Source of the DNA: an uncultured Collinsella sp.
Lineage (GTDB): Bacteria > Actinomycetota > Coriobacteriia > Coriobacteriales > Coriobacteriaceae
DNA length: 21,764 bases
Reading direction: 5' to 3'
Assembly: GCA_900547655.1 (NCBI GenBank)
Contig: URHQ01000029.1
Coordinates: 1 to 21,764 of the forward strand
Position numbers and translations under genes: made by a program. The notes beneath the pieces are model-generated. The model was not told where the DNA came from. It saw only the letters and a program-made list of their open reading frames with translations, and ran no database searches. Shown one piece after another: positions 1 to 6,840 of this stretch (its first letter is position 1; each line of letters starts with the position of its first letter).

Positions 1-14
1 GTCCTGCGCAAGAC

Positions 15-40
15 GAAGGCCACATTAAGTGGCCTTCTTT
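15..40 (+). terminator. Hairpin terminator at left edge
   Basis: A 9-bp perfect stem (GAAGGCCAC with GTGGCCTTC) closes the five-base loop ATTAA and runs into TTT. It probably ends a plus-strand transcript whose gene lies outside the window. The same ACATTAAGT loop core recurs in the hairpin at the right end. Confidence 0.75.
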
Positions 41-88
41 GCGTGCGGAACTCATTTTGAGCAAGCACCCGCCCTGCCGGGGCTCCCG
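15..88 (+). repeat. Conserved intergenic element, left copy
   Basis: This element has three blocks: a hairpin whose centre is ACATTAAGT, the block TGCGGAACTC (44-53), and the block CCGGGGCTCCCG (77-88), with 23 bases between the last two. The same blocks occur in the same order on the minus strand at 21679-21756, with 27 bases between. Stem bases outside ACATTAAGT differ between copies but remain paired. Function is unknown; it looks like a dispersed intergenic family. Confidence 0.55.
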
Positions 89-143
89 GGTTCTGTGACG
101 ACTTGGCCGTTCGGGTCAGGTGGGCTGATAGGAAAGATGGTGA

Positions 144-172
144 CGGAGGCGCAAAATGCGCCTCCGCCTTTT
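144..172 (+). terminator. Rho-independent terminator
   Basis: The 9-bp stem CGGAGGCGC/GCGCCTCCG closes a five-base loop AAAAT and is followed by CCTTTT. No gene is visible between 41 and this site. It either backs up the first terminator or ends a short non-coding transcript that includes the conserved blocks at 44-88. Confidence 0.7.
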
Positions 173-204
173 GAATGTGATGGAAGTGTGGCGAAATGAG
201 CTTA

Positions 205-279
205 AAACTTCCGTAAATGTGATAAATGTCACGTTTTACCTAGGGTAAAATGTGGGAAATATCACGTTTACGGAAGTTT
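205..279. repeat. 75-bp near-perfect palindrome before the ATPase gene
   Basis: The outer arms 205-224 and 260-279 match as an inverted repeat at 19 of 20 positions (core AAACTTCCGTAAA). The centre is a 7-bp inverted repeat, TTTTACC (234-240) and GGTAAAA (244-250), around TAG. Over the full length about 30 of 36 arm positions pair. The motif ATCACGTTTACGG and variants occur about four times in alternating orientation. The element ends 7 bases before the GGGAGG ribosome binding site of the next gene. It may be an operator cluster, an RNA hairpin controlling translation, or a small palindromic mobile element. Confidence 0.75.
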
Positions 280-298
280 CTTTTTGGGAGGTTCGGTC

Positions 299-1663
299 AT
301 GCAGCGAGATATCATTGCCAAGCTTAACGCTTGGAAAGCGTCAGAATATCGTAAGCCGCTTATCCTTAAGGGGGCGCGCCAGGTTGGAAAGACGTGGGCG
401 CTTAAGGAGTTCGGCCGAACCTCGTACCTCAATTTTGTGTATCTGACGCTCGAGGAGCCGTCACCTGGGGTACAGAGCGAGTACGCTCAGTTTTTCGAAG
501 GTACGCGCGATCCTCGACGGATCATCTCAAATCTTTCCCTGGCACTTGGACAGCCTATCGATCCCGGCGAAACGCTGCTTATTATTGATGAGATCCAGGA
601 TTGTCCTTCTGCAGTCGGCGCCCTTAAATACTTCTGTGACGAGGCCCCCGAGTATCACGTCGCATGCGCAGGGTCTTTGTTGGGCGTTCGCTTGTCCCGT
701 GAGACCAGCGCTTTTCCGGTGGGAAAGGTCGAGTTCATGGAGATGCGCCCCATGAGCTTTTCCGAGTTTCTGAAAGCCGAGGGCGCTGCAAACTACGACG
801 AATACCTTGGCGGCCTGGATCAGATCGAGACAGTGCCCGATTTCTTCCATGTCCGTCTCGTCGAGCATCTTCGTCGTTATTTTGCATGCGGCGGCATGCC
901 AGAGGCTCTTGGCCGGTGGGTGGAGACGGGCGATATCGTTCAGGTCGATAAGGTGTTGTCTGATCTCTTGGATTCCTACGAGCGCGATTTTGCCAAGCAT
1001 GGTGGCCGTGCGCAGTTCGCCAAGCTTTCACAAATATGGAACTCGATTCCAGCTCAGTTGGCGCGCGAGAACAAAAAGTTCGTTTGGGGTGCGGTGCGCG
1101 AGGGGGCTCGTGCTCGAGAATACGAGGATGCTCTGGAATGGCTTGCCGATGCTGGGCTCATCACGGCGGTTCGCCTTAATGCTGCCGGTGGTGTGCCGCT
1201 CTCTGCGTACGATGACCTCAAGGCATTTAAGGTCTACTGTCTTGATGTCGGCTTGCTGCGCCGCATGGCAAGGCTGGATGCGTCCGCTTTTGCCATCTCG
1301 GATGCGCTATTTTCGGAGTTCAAAGGTTCGTTCGCCGAGAACTATGTGCTTCAGGCATTACTTTCACAGTTAGATGCTGCTCCGCGTTATTGGACAAACG
1401 AGAAGCCGAAGCACGAAGTCGATTTTTTGATTCAAGTCGGAAACGAAATCGTTCCCGTCGAGGTCAAATCGGGAGAGGTCGTTCATTCCAAGAGCCTTAA
1501 GTACTATGCCGACAAGCATGCGGAGACGACTCCATTGAGGGTCCGCTACTCACTCAAGAACCTAAAGCTCGACGACGGGGTGCTCAACATTCCGTTGTAT
1601 TTGGCTGATCGATCTGTCCCTCTTATCAAAAAGGCCCTTGATCGTGCACATCTTGACGTTTAG
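299..1663 (+). CDS. AAA-family ATPase with DUF4143 C-terminal domain
   Basis: This 454-aa protein belongs to the AAA_14/DUF4143 group of P-loop ATPases, found in many copies in gut bacteria and archaea and with no firmly assigned role. The Walker A motif GARQVGKT lies at residues 25-32. The Walker B region LLIIDEIQD has its acidic pair at D97-E98, and GSLLGVRL follows as a likely sensor segment. The C-terminal part has D375 and E388-V-K390 in the strand pattern of PD-(D/E)xK nuclease-like folds, as usual for DUF4143. ATG 299 is chosen over an in-frame TTG at 284 because GGGAGG sits at 286-291, the right distance upstream of 299. The gene stands alone, directly after the 75-bp palindrome. Its biological role cannot be told from sequence. 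Confidence 0.9.
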   Translation: MQRDIIAKLNAWKASEYRKPLILKGARQVGKTWALKEFGRTSYLNFVYLTLEEPSPGVQSEYAQFFEGTRDPRRIISNLSLALGQPIDPGETLLIIDEIQDCPSAVGALKYFCDEAPEYHVACAGSLLGVRLSRETSAFPVGKVEFMEMRPMSFSEFLKAEGAANYDEYLGGLDQIETVPDFFHVRLVEHLRRYFACGGMPEALGRWVETGDIVQVDKVLSDLLDSYERDFAKHGGRAQFAKLSQIWNSIPAQLARENKKFVWGAVREGARAREYEDALEWLADAGLITAVRLNAAGGVPLSAYDDLKAFKVYCLDVGLLRRMARLDASAFAISDALFSEFKGSFAENYVLQALLSQLDAAPRYWTNEKPKHEVDFLIQVGNEIVPVEVKSGEVVHSKSLKYYADKHAETTPLRVRYSLKNLKLDDGVLNIPLYLADRSVPLIKKALDRAHLDV

Positions 1664-1727
1664 ATCCTGGGTGAGCTGACGGGCGGCGGCTAATTAATCG
1701 CTCCGTTACGGCCAGGGAGCTTGGGCC

Positions 1728-2732
1728 TTAGCGATGCTTGCTTCGCCAAGCCGTGGGTGTCATGCCGGTGTATTGTTTGAAGGCTTGGGTGAAGGCGGCC
1801 TGCTGAGGGTAGCCTAGACGCTCTGCCACCTGCGCTATCGTGAGCGCGCTATCGGCCAAAAGGTCCTGCGCTCGCTCCATACGGCGTCTGCGAATGTAGG
1901 CGCCCAGGGACTCGCCAGTTTGGGCCTTAAAGGTGGCGCATAGTTTGGAGCGGCTTGTGTAGAGCCTCTCGGCCACCTCGTTGACACCCACACGTCTGCC
2001 TTTGTCGAGCGCGCACTCAATCATTGCCGTTGCTTCTTCGGCAATGGTTACGCTGACGCGCGTGTCTGCCGCCTGCCGCGCCTGCTTGTGGGCCGCGCAC
2101 GAACAGGCGAGCTCCGCGACCATGGTCTCCACGATGCCCTGCATATAGACGTGTCCGCCTGCGGTGCGGGCGCGGTCCTCGTTAATCCGGCGAAGCGTGT
2201 GGCAGATGGCAGACGTCGCTTCCTCGTGCCATGGCTCGGCAAACGCCTCAAAGATTCCCGCGAACTCGGTGGGATAGCGGTGTTCCAGTTCGTCAAAATA
2301 TCCAGGCAAAAAGAGCACCGAGCGCGAGTGATAAAGCTCCCCCGCAAACAGCGGGCTTAATTCCTCGCCACAGCTATCTTGGATAAAGCTGCAAACGGCA
2401 TTGTTTGGCCACGGTCCATGCAATGGTTTGAGGTTTGCGGGCGTTATGCCAGCCTCGGGCATGCATGTAAGTGTGGGCGCGCTGACTTCGCTCACGCAGG
2501 CGTATGGCTCGGGTGTGTATTCGGCCAGGTACATATCGTGCGTCGGGGTAATGAAATGCTCCATGACGATGCAGGCAGGGGAGAGAGGCATGATCCATGC
2601 GCGGCCGTGCGCCCGGTCGTTTGCCACCTCGCCGGTAAAGACGGCGCCCTTGCCGGTAAGCTCCAGGCCAAACTGCTCAAATTGCGGTGCGTAGAGCTCG
2701 GTTATGTCGGTCGCTGCCCGCCGTATTTGCAA
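1728..2732 (-). CDS. AraC-family transcriptional regulator
   Basis: This is a 334-aa regulator. The C-terminal third (from about residue 230) is a double helix-turn-helix AraC/XylS domain: the first HTH surrounds GVNEVAERLYTSRSKLCATF and the second is in LTIAQVAERLGYPQQAAFTQ, ending with the typical GMTPTAWR. The N-terminal 220 residues are a sensing region I cannot assign to a ligand. Translation probably starts at TTG 2732, preceded by AAAGGG at a good distance. It is transcribed divergently from the ABC pair, so it most likely controls that pair. Two direct repeats 21 bp apart overlap its start region, which suggests autoregulation. An iron-siderophore signal, as for YbtA and its relatives, is possible but not shown. 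Confidence 0.9.
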   Translation of the reverse strand: MQIRRAATDITELYAPQFEQFGLELTGKGAVFTGEVANDRAHGRAWIMPLSPACIVMEHFITPTHDMYLAEYTPEPYACVSEVSAPTLTCMPEAGITPANLKPLHGPWPNNAVCSFIQDSCGEELSPLFAGELYHSRSVLFLPGYFDELEHRYPTEFAGIFEAFAEPWHEEATSAICHTLRRINEDRARTAGGHVYMQGIVETMVAELACSCAAHKQARQAADTRVSVTIAEEATAMIECALDKGRRVGVNEVAERLYTSRSKLCATFKAQTGESLGAYIRRRRMERAQDLLADSALTIAQVAERLGYPQQAAFTQAFKQYTGMTPTAWRSKHR

Positions 2733-2761
2733 AAGCGTCCCTTTCCTTTGCAGAAACGTCC
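2726..2761. promoter_or_regulatory. Putative AraC-type operator: two direct repeats 21 bp apart
   Basis: TTTGCAAAAGCGTCC (2726-2740) and TTTGCAGAAACGTCC (2747-2761) agree at 13 of 15 positions and are offset by exactly 21 bp, two helical turns. AraC-family proteins commonly bind two direct half-sites with this spacing. The pair ends 9 bases before a TTGATT that could be the -35 of the ABC operon, and it overlaps the regulator's own start codon. This fits activation of the transporter and repression of the regulator. Confidence 0.55.
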
Positions 2762-2770
2762 ACGCCTGGC

Positions 2771-2799
2771 TTGATTGTGAGCCATGGCTAACACATCAA
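2771..2799 (+). promoter_or_regulatory. Possible activator-dependent promoter of the ABC pair
   Basis: TTGATT (2771-2776) is a fair -35, but at 17-bp spacing the -10 position holds only CATCAA, a poor match. A weak -10 just downstream of the putative AraC operator is what an activator-dependent promoter would look like. The perfect palindrome AGCCATGGCT (2780-2789) lies in the spacer. The assignment is tentative. Confidence 0.3.
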
Positions 2800-2827
2800 T
2801 GATAAGTTCATTACGGTTAACTCTCAA
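2799..2827 (-). promoter_or_regulatory. Putative promoter of the AraC-type gene
   Basis: On the minus strand TTGAGA (2827-2822) and TATCAT (2804-2799) are separated by 17 bp, a good sigma-70-type match. The predicted start near 2792 gives a leader of about 60 bases that contains the two direct repeats, so a bound regulator would block its own transcription. Confidence 0.5.
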
Positions 2828-2846
2828 GCCGTTAGAAAGGAATCTC

Positions 2847-4673
2847 ATGGCAAAGGGATCAAAAAGGGAAGGTGGAGGCATCGGCGAGTTGCTCGCGTAT
2901 GCCGGTGACCGTAAATTCCTAACGTATTTGGGCATGGCGCTCTCGGCGCTCTCGCAGCTGCTGAGCTTTGGCCCGTACGTGTGCATTTGGCTTGTCGCTC
3001 GCGACCTGATCGCCGTGGCACCTAACTGGAGCGAAGCCTGCGACATCGCGATGTATGGCTGGTGGGCCGTGGGGTTTGCGCTGGCAAGCATCGTAGCTTA
3101 TTTCGTGGGGCTCATGTGCACGCACCTGTCTGCGTTTCGCTGCGCGTCCAATATCCGCAAGACTACGAGCGAGCACCTGCTTAAGCTGCCGCTCGGCTAC
3201 TTTGACACGCACGCCACCGGTGAGCTGCGCCGTATTGTAGACGGATGCGCCGCCTCCACCGAGACCCTGCTCGCGCACATGCTGCCCGATATCGCCGGCG
3301 CCGCCGCCATGGTCGTGGGCTTGCTCGTGCTGCTTTTCGCCCTCGATTGGCGCTTGGGCGCGGCATGCCTTATCTCGGTCGTCGTTTCGTTTGGCGCCAT
3401 GGCCACCATGATGAGCGGCGAAGGCGCCGAGTTCATGAAGGCCTACATGGGAGCGCTGGTCAAGATGAACAAGACCGGCACCGAATACGTACGCGGCATC
3501 CCCGTGGTCAAGGTGTTTCAGCAGACGGTCTACTCCTTTAAGGCCTTCCACGATGCAATCGCCGAATACGCCGACATGGCGCAAAACTATGCGGGCACGT
3601 TCTGCCGAGGTCCGCAGGTACTCAACCTTACCGCGCTCAATGGTCTTGTGGCATTCCTGTTGCCCGTGGCGTTGCTGTTGGCGCCAGGCGAGACGGACTT
3701 CGCGCATTTTATGACCAACTTCACGTTTTACGCGATATTTTCGGCCGTGGTACCGACGGCCATGACCAAGCTCATGTTTGTGGGCGAGGCCTCTCAGATG
3801 AGTGCCGATTCGTTGGCTCGTATTCGAAGCGTCATGGATTCCAAGCAGCTTTCCGTGCCCGCACAACCCAAGCACCCTGCCGGCGGCGACGTGCGATTTG
3901 AGGACGTGAGCTTTACGTACGAAGGTGCCGAAGCACCTGCCGTTAGCCATGTAAGTTTCAGCGTTTCCGCTGGTAGCACCCTCGCCCTGGTGGGTCCCTC
4001 TGGTGGCGGTAAGTCAACCTGCGCAAGCCTGATCCCGCGTTTTTGGGATGTTTCCTCGGGTCGAGTGCTCGTAGGCGGTGTGGACGTTCGCGATATGGAT
4101 CCGCACGAGCTTATGGACCAGGTCGCCTTCGTGTTCCAGACCAACCAGCTGTTCCGGCAAACACTTGCCGATAACGTGCGCGCCTCCAAGCCTACGGCTA
4201 CTGACGACGAAGTGCGTGCGGCCCTCTCCGCAGCTCAGTGCGACGACATTGTGGCCAAGCTCCCACAGGGCATCAATACCATGCTCGGTGCCGGCGGAGC
4301 ATATCTTTCGGGCGGCGAGGTCCAGCGCGTGGCACTTGCCCGCGCGATCCTTAAAGACGCGCCTATCGTGGTGCTCGATGAGGCTACGGCGTTTGCCGAT
4401 CCCGAGAACGAGGCGCTTATCCAACGTGCTTTTAGCAAACTGGCGGCGGGTCGCACGGTCATTATGATCGCGCACCGACTCTCGACTGTAGTGGGCGCAG
4501 ACCAAATCGTGGTGCTCAACCAGGGCAGCGTGCAGGAGTCGGGTACCCATGCCGAGTTGCTGTCCCAAAATGGCCTGTATGCCAAGATGTGGGCCGAGTA
4601 CGAACAGGCCGCGAGCTGGAAAATCACTGCAGCGACCGCGGATGCCACCGTCACGAAGGGAGGCGAGGCCTAA
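2847..4673 (+). CDS. ABC transporter, fused permease/ATPase (first half of heterodimer)
   Basis: This 608-aa half-transporter has an N-terminal transmembrane domain (about residues 20-330) and a C-terminal nucleotide-binding domain. Walker A GPSGGGKST is at 383-391, the Q-loop is in VFQTNQLF, the signature LSGGE is at 487-491, Walker B ends at D511-E512, and the switch histidine is H543. The D-loop reads AFAD rather than the usual SALD type. An in-frame ATG at 2784 would add 21 residues, but AAAGG at 2836-2840 supports 2847. The stop codon abuts the start of the second ABC gene, so the two are surely co-translated and probably form a heterodimer. The layout (AraC regulator plus two fused ABC proteins) resembles YbtPQ/IrtAB-like siderophore systems, but drug or lipid exporters look the same. 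The substrate is unknown. Confidence 0.92.
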   Translation: MAKGSKREGGGIGELLAYAGDRKFLTYLGMALSALSQLLSFGPYVCIWLVARDLIAVAPNWSEACDIAMYGWWAVGFALASIVAYFVGLMCTHLSAFRCASNIRKTTSEHLLKLPLGYFDTHATGELRRIVDGCAASTETLLAHMLPDIAGAAAMVVGLLVLLFALDWRLGAACLISVVVSFGAMATMMSGEGAEFMKAYMGALVKMNKTGTEYVRGIPVVKVFQQTVYSFKAFHDAIAEYADMAQNYAGTFCRGPQVLNLTALNGLVAFLLPVALLLAPGETDFAHFMTNFTFYAIFSAVVPTAMTKLMFVGEASQMSADSLARIRSVMDSKQLSVPAQPKHPAGGDVRFEDVSFTYEGAEAPAVSHVSFSVSAGSTLALVGPSGGGKSTCASLIPRFWDVSSGRVLVGGVDVRDMDPHELMDQVAFVFQTNQLFRQTLADNVRASKPTATDDEVRAALSAAQCDDIVAKLPQGINTMLGAGGAYLSGGEVQRVALARAILKDAPIVVLDEATAFADPENEALIQRAFSKLAAGRTVIMIAHRLSTVVGADQIVVLNQGSVQESGTHAELLSQNGLYAKMWAEYEQAASWKITAATADATVTKGGEA

Positions 4674-6431
4674 ATGTTCGCCTCATTCCAAAAGAAGTAT
4701 TTCCTATCCGATAAAGGCGTCGCCGGCGTAAAACGCGGCATTTTCTGGACCACGCTCACCAATCTCATCACCATGGCCGGCATGGGCTTTTTATTCCTGG
4801 TTATGGCCGGCTTTGTCGAGCATCTCGTCAGCGGGGCTGACCTGCCGGATGCCCTGCCGATCGTGGGCGGCCTCCTGGTCTTTTTCGTGTTGCTCTTTGC
4901 CTCTAACTGGCAGCAGTATTACTACACCTACTGCATCTTTTACGAGGAGTGCGGCAAGCAGCGTATGGAGATTGCCGAGCGCTTGCGCAAACTGCCGCTG
5001 TCGTTTTTTGGTCGTCGTGATCTGGCCGATTTAACCGAGACCATCATGGGCGACGTCCAGGCCATGGAGCACGCCTACAGCCACGTGCTGGGAGAGCTTT
5101 GGGGTGCCATCATCGCAAGCGCCATTGTCTTCGTGGCATCGCTGTTCTTTTGCTGGCAGCTGGCGATTGCGGCGTTTTGGAGCGTTCCCGTGGCCTTTGC
5201 CGTGTTGTATCTAACACGCGGCCCCATGACTCCGGTGTTTGATCGCGTGCGCGCCGAGAAGGTCAAGGTTACCGAGGCTATTCAAGAGACGCTCGACTGC
5301 GTTCGCGAGATTCGCGCCACCAACCAGGAGGCCCATTATCTTGAGGGACTCAACGCCGTGATCGATGCCGAGGAGCGCGAGACCACCAAGGGCGAGCTCG
5401 TTAACGGGCTTTTGGTCAACTCCGCCTTTGCCATCCTGCGTCTGGGCATTGCCACCACGCTGGTCACGGGCGCCGCGATGGTCGCCTCCGGGCAGGTCGA
5501 CTTTTTGGTGTTGTTTGCCTTCCTGCTTATGGTGAGCCGTATCTATGCGCCCTTTGACCAGGCATTAATGTTAATGTCCGAGCTGTTTGCCGCCGAGTCG
5601 TCTGCCAAGCGCATGCGTTCCATCATGGAAGAGCCTGTGGCGCGGGGCAGCGAGAACTTTGAGCCTGCGGGCCACGATGTGGTGTTCGATCACGTGGCAT
5701 TTGGCTATGGTGCGGGCGAGGACGGACGCGCCGGCGAGAAAGTTCTTACCGATGTGAGCTTTACCGCCAAGGAAGGCGAGGTCACGGCGCTGGTCGGTCC
5801 TTCGGGTTCCGGTAAGTCTACGGTGAGCCGCCTGGCCGCGCGCTTTTGGGATGCCACTGCGGGCAAGGTTGCCGTGGGCGGTGTGGATGTTGCGGGCGTG
5901 GATCCCGAGGTGCTGCTGCGCGACTACGCCATTGTGTTCCAAGACGTGCTGCTCTTTGACGACACGGTGATGGGAAACATCCGCCTCGGGCGTCGTGATG
6001 CCACCGATGAGGAAGTGCTTGCAGCCGCGCGTGCCGCCAACTGTGACGAGTTCGTGAACCGCATGCCGCAGGGCTATGACACTATGATTGGAGAGAACGG
6101 CTCCAAACTCTCCGGCGGCGAGCGCCAGCGCATCTCCATCGCCCGCGCACTGCTCAAAGACGCGCCCATCGTGCTGTTGGACGAGGCGACGGCAAGCTTG
6201 GATGTGGAGAACGAGACCGTGGTACAGCAGGCGCTCTCCCGTCTGCTTGCAGGCAAGACGGTTATCGTTATTGCCCACCGTATGCGTACGGTGGAAAATG
6301 CCGACAAAATCGTTGTGCTCAAGGATGGAGTGGTTGCCGAACAGGGCACCCCGGCACAGCTCAAGGCGGCAGGCGGAGAATTCGCCCGCATGGTTGCGCT
6401 GCAAAAGGAGGCGGCTGCCTGGCAGCTGTAG
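4674..6431 (+). CDS. ABC transporter, fused permease/ATPase (second half of heterodimer)
   Basis: This 585-aa partner of the preceding half-transporter starts at the base after the upstream stop, with GGGAGGCGAGG as ribosome binding site. The membrane domain covers about residues 15-310. The nucleotide-binding domain is fully canonical: Walker A GPSGSGKST from 375 with K381, Q-loop in VFQDVLLF, signature LSGGE from 479, Walker B D503-E504, D-loop ASLD, and H535. A heterodimer of this subunit with the first, whose D-loop is atypical, could be functionally asymmetric. No substrate-binding protein or biosynthetic gene is adjacent, so import versus export cannot be decided. The family assignment (MdlB/MsbA-like type IV ABC) is secure; the substrate is not. 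Confidence 0.93.
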   Translation: MFASFQKKYFLSDKGVAGVKRGIFWTTLTNLITMAGMGFLFLVMAGFVEHLVSGADLPDALPIVGGLLVFFVLLFASNWQQYYYTYCIFYEECGKQRMEIAERLRKLPLSFFGRRDLADLTETIMGDVQAMEHAYSHVLGELWGAIIASAIVFVASLFFCWQLAIAAFWSVPVAFAVLYLTRGPMTPVFDRVRAEKVKVTEAIQETLDCVREIRATNQEAHYLEGLNAVIDAEERETTKGELVNGLLVNSAFAILRLGIATTLVTGAAMVASGQVDFLVLFAFLLMVSRIYAPFDQALMLMSELFAAESSAKRMRSIMEEPVARGSENFEPAGHDVVFDHVAFGYGAGEDGRAGEKVLTDVSFTAKEGEVTALVGPSGSGKSTVSRLAARFWDATAGKVAVGGVDVAGVDPEVLLRDYAIVFQDVLLFDDTVMGNIRLGRRDATDEEVLAAARAANCDEFVNRMPQGYDTMIGENGSKLSGGERQRISIARALLKDAPIVLLDEATASLDVENETVVQQALSRLLAGKTVIVIAHRMRTVENADKIVVLKDGVVAEQGTPAQLKAAGGEFARMVALQKEAAAWQL

Positions 6432-6449
6432 GAAAGGGGACCAAGATTT

Positions 6450-6495
6450 CCAAAGGTTAACTTTGGTTGACCATAATAGTTCGACTAAACTAGTC
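6450..6495. promoter_or_regulatory. Cluster of dyads, possible metal-regulator operator
   Basis: Three inverted repeats lie together: CCAAAG-gttaa-CTTTGG (6450-6466), GACTA-aac-TAGTC (6483-6495), and TAGTT/AACTA overlapping the second. TTGACC at 6467-6472 could be a -35, with no strong -10 at 17 bp. The dyads sit between the ABC pair and the DUF6110/P-ATPase operon, where a metal-responsive repressor site would be expected. Resemblance to DtxR-type boxes is only loose. Confidence 0.4.
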
Positions 6496-6576
6496 TCAAA
6501 AGCGTGCTCGAGCAAACTAATGAACTCGGGTGCTAAGGCACCATGCCGCGCTTGTGCGGCAAAAGGGAGAAGCAAC

Positions 6577-6822
6577 ATGAAGAAGTCGACTTTTAACACC
6601 CTGCTTGTCGGTGGCGGTTTTCTGCTTGGCACGGCCGGCATCAAGCTGCTTACCAGCGCTCCGGTAAAGAATGCCTGCGTGCAGGGTATCGCGTGCGGCA
6701 TGCGCATCAAGAACGGCTACCAGGACATGGTCGAGCAGGCCAAGGCTAATGTCGACGACATGGTTGCCGAGGCTGCTTACATCACGCAGAGCGAGGCCGC
6801 TGCTGACGAGGCAGCCGAGTAA
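6577..6822 (+). CDS. Small DUF6110-like membrane-anchored protein
   Basis: This 81-aa protein starts at ATG 6577, with AAAAGGGAGA 6-15 bases upstream. Residues about 5-27 (TLLVGGGFLLGTAGIKLL and flanks) form one hydrophobic, glycine-rich segment. A short middle with two cysteines follows (NACVQGIACGMR), then an acidic, alanine-rich amphipathic tail. It resembles the DUF6110 family, small proteins I associate with P1B-type ATPases. That association fits here, since the ATPase gene begins 18 bases after this stop. A role as accessory subunit or metal-passing peptide is inference. The two cysteines could bind metal, but nothing proves it. Confidence 0.75.
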   Translation: MKKSTFNTLLVGGGFLLGTAGIKLLTSAPVKNACVQGIACGMRIKNGYQDMVEQAKANVDDMVAEAAYITQSEAAADEAAE

Positions 6823-6840
6823 CGCTCTCAGACACAAATT

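Noticed and set aside
2919..3950. Long minus-strand open frame (343 codons) opposite the first ABC gene
   Set aside because: It lies wholly within a clear ABC transporter gene, has arginine/histidine-rich composition typical of antisense frames in GC-rich DNA, and has no recognisable domain.
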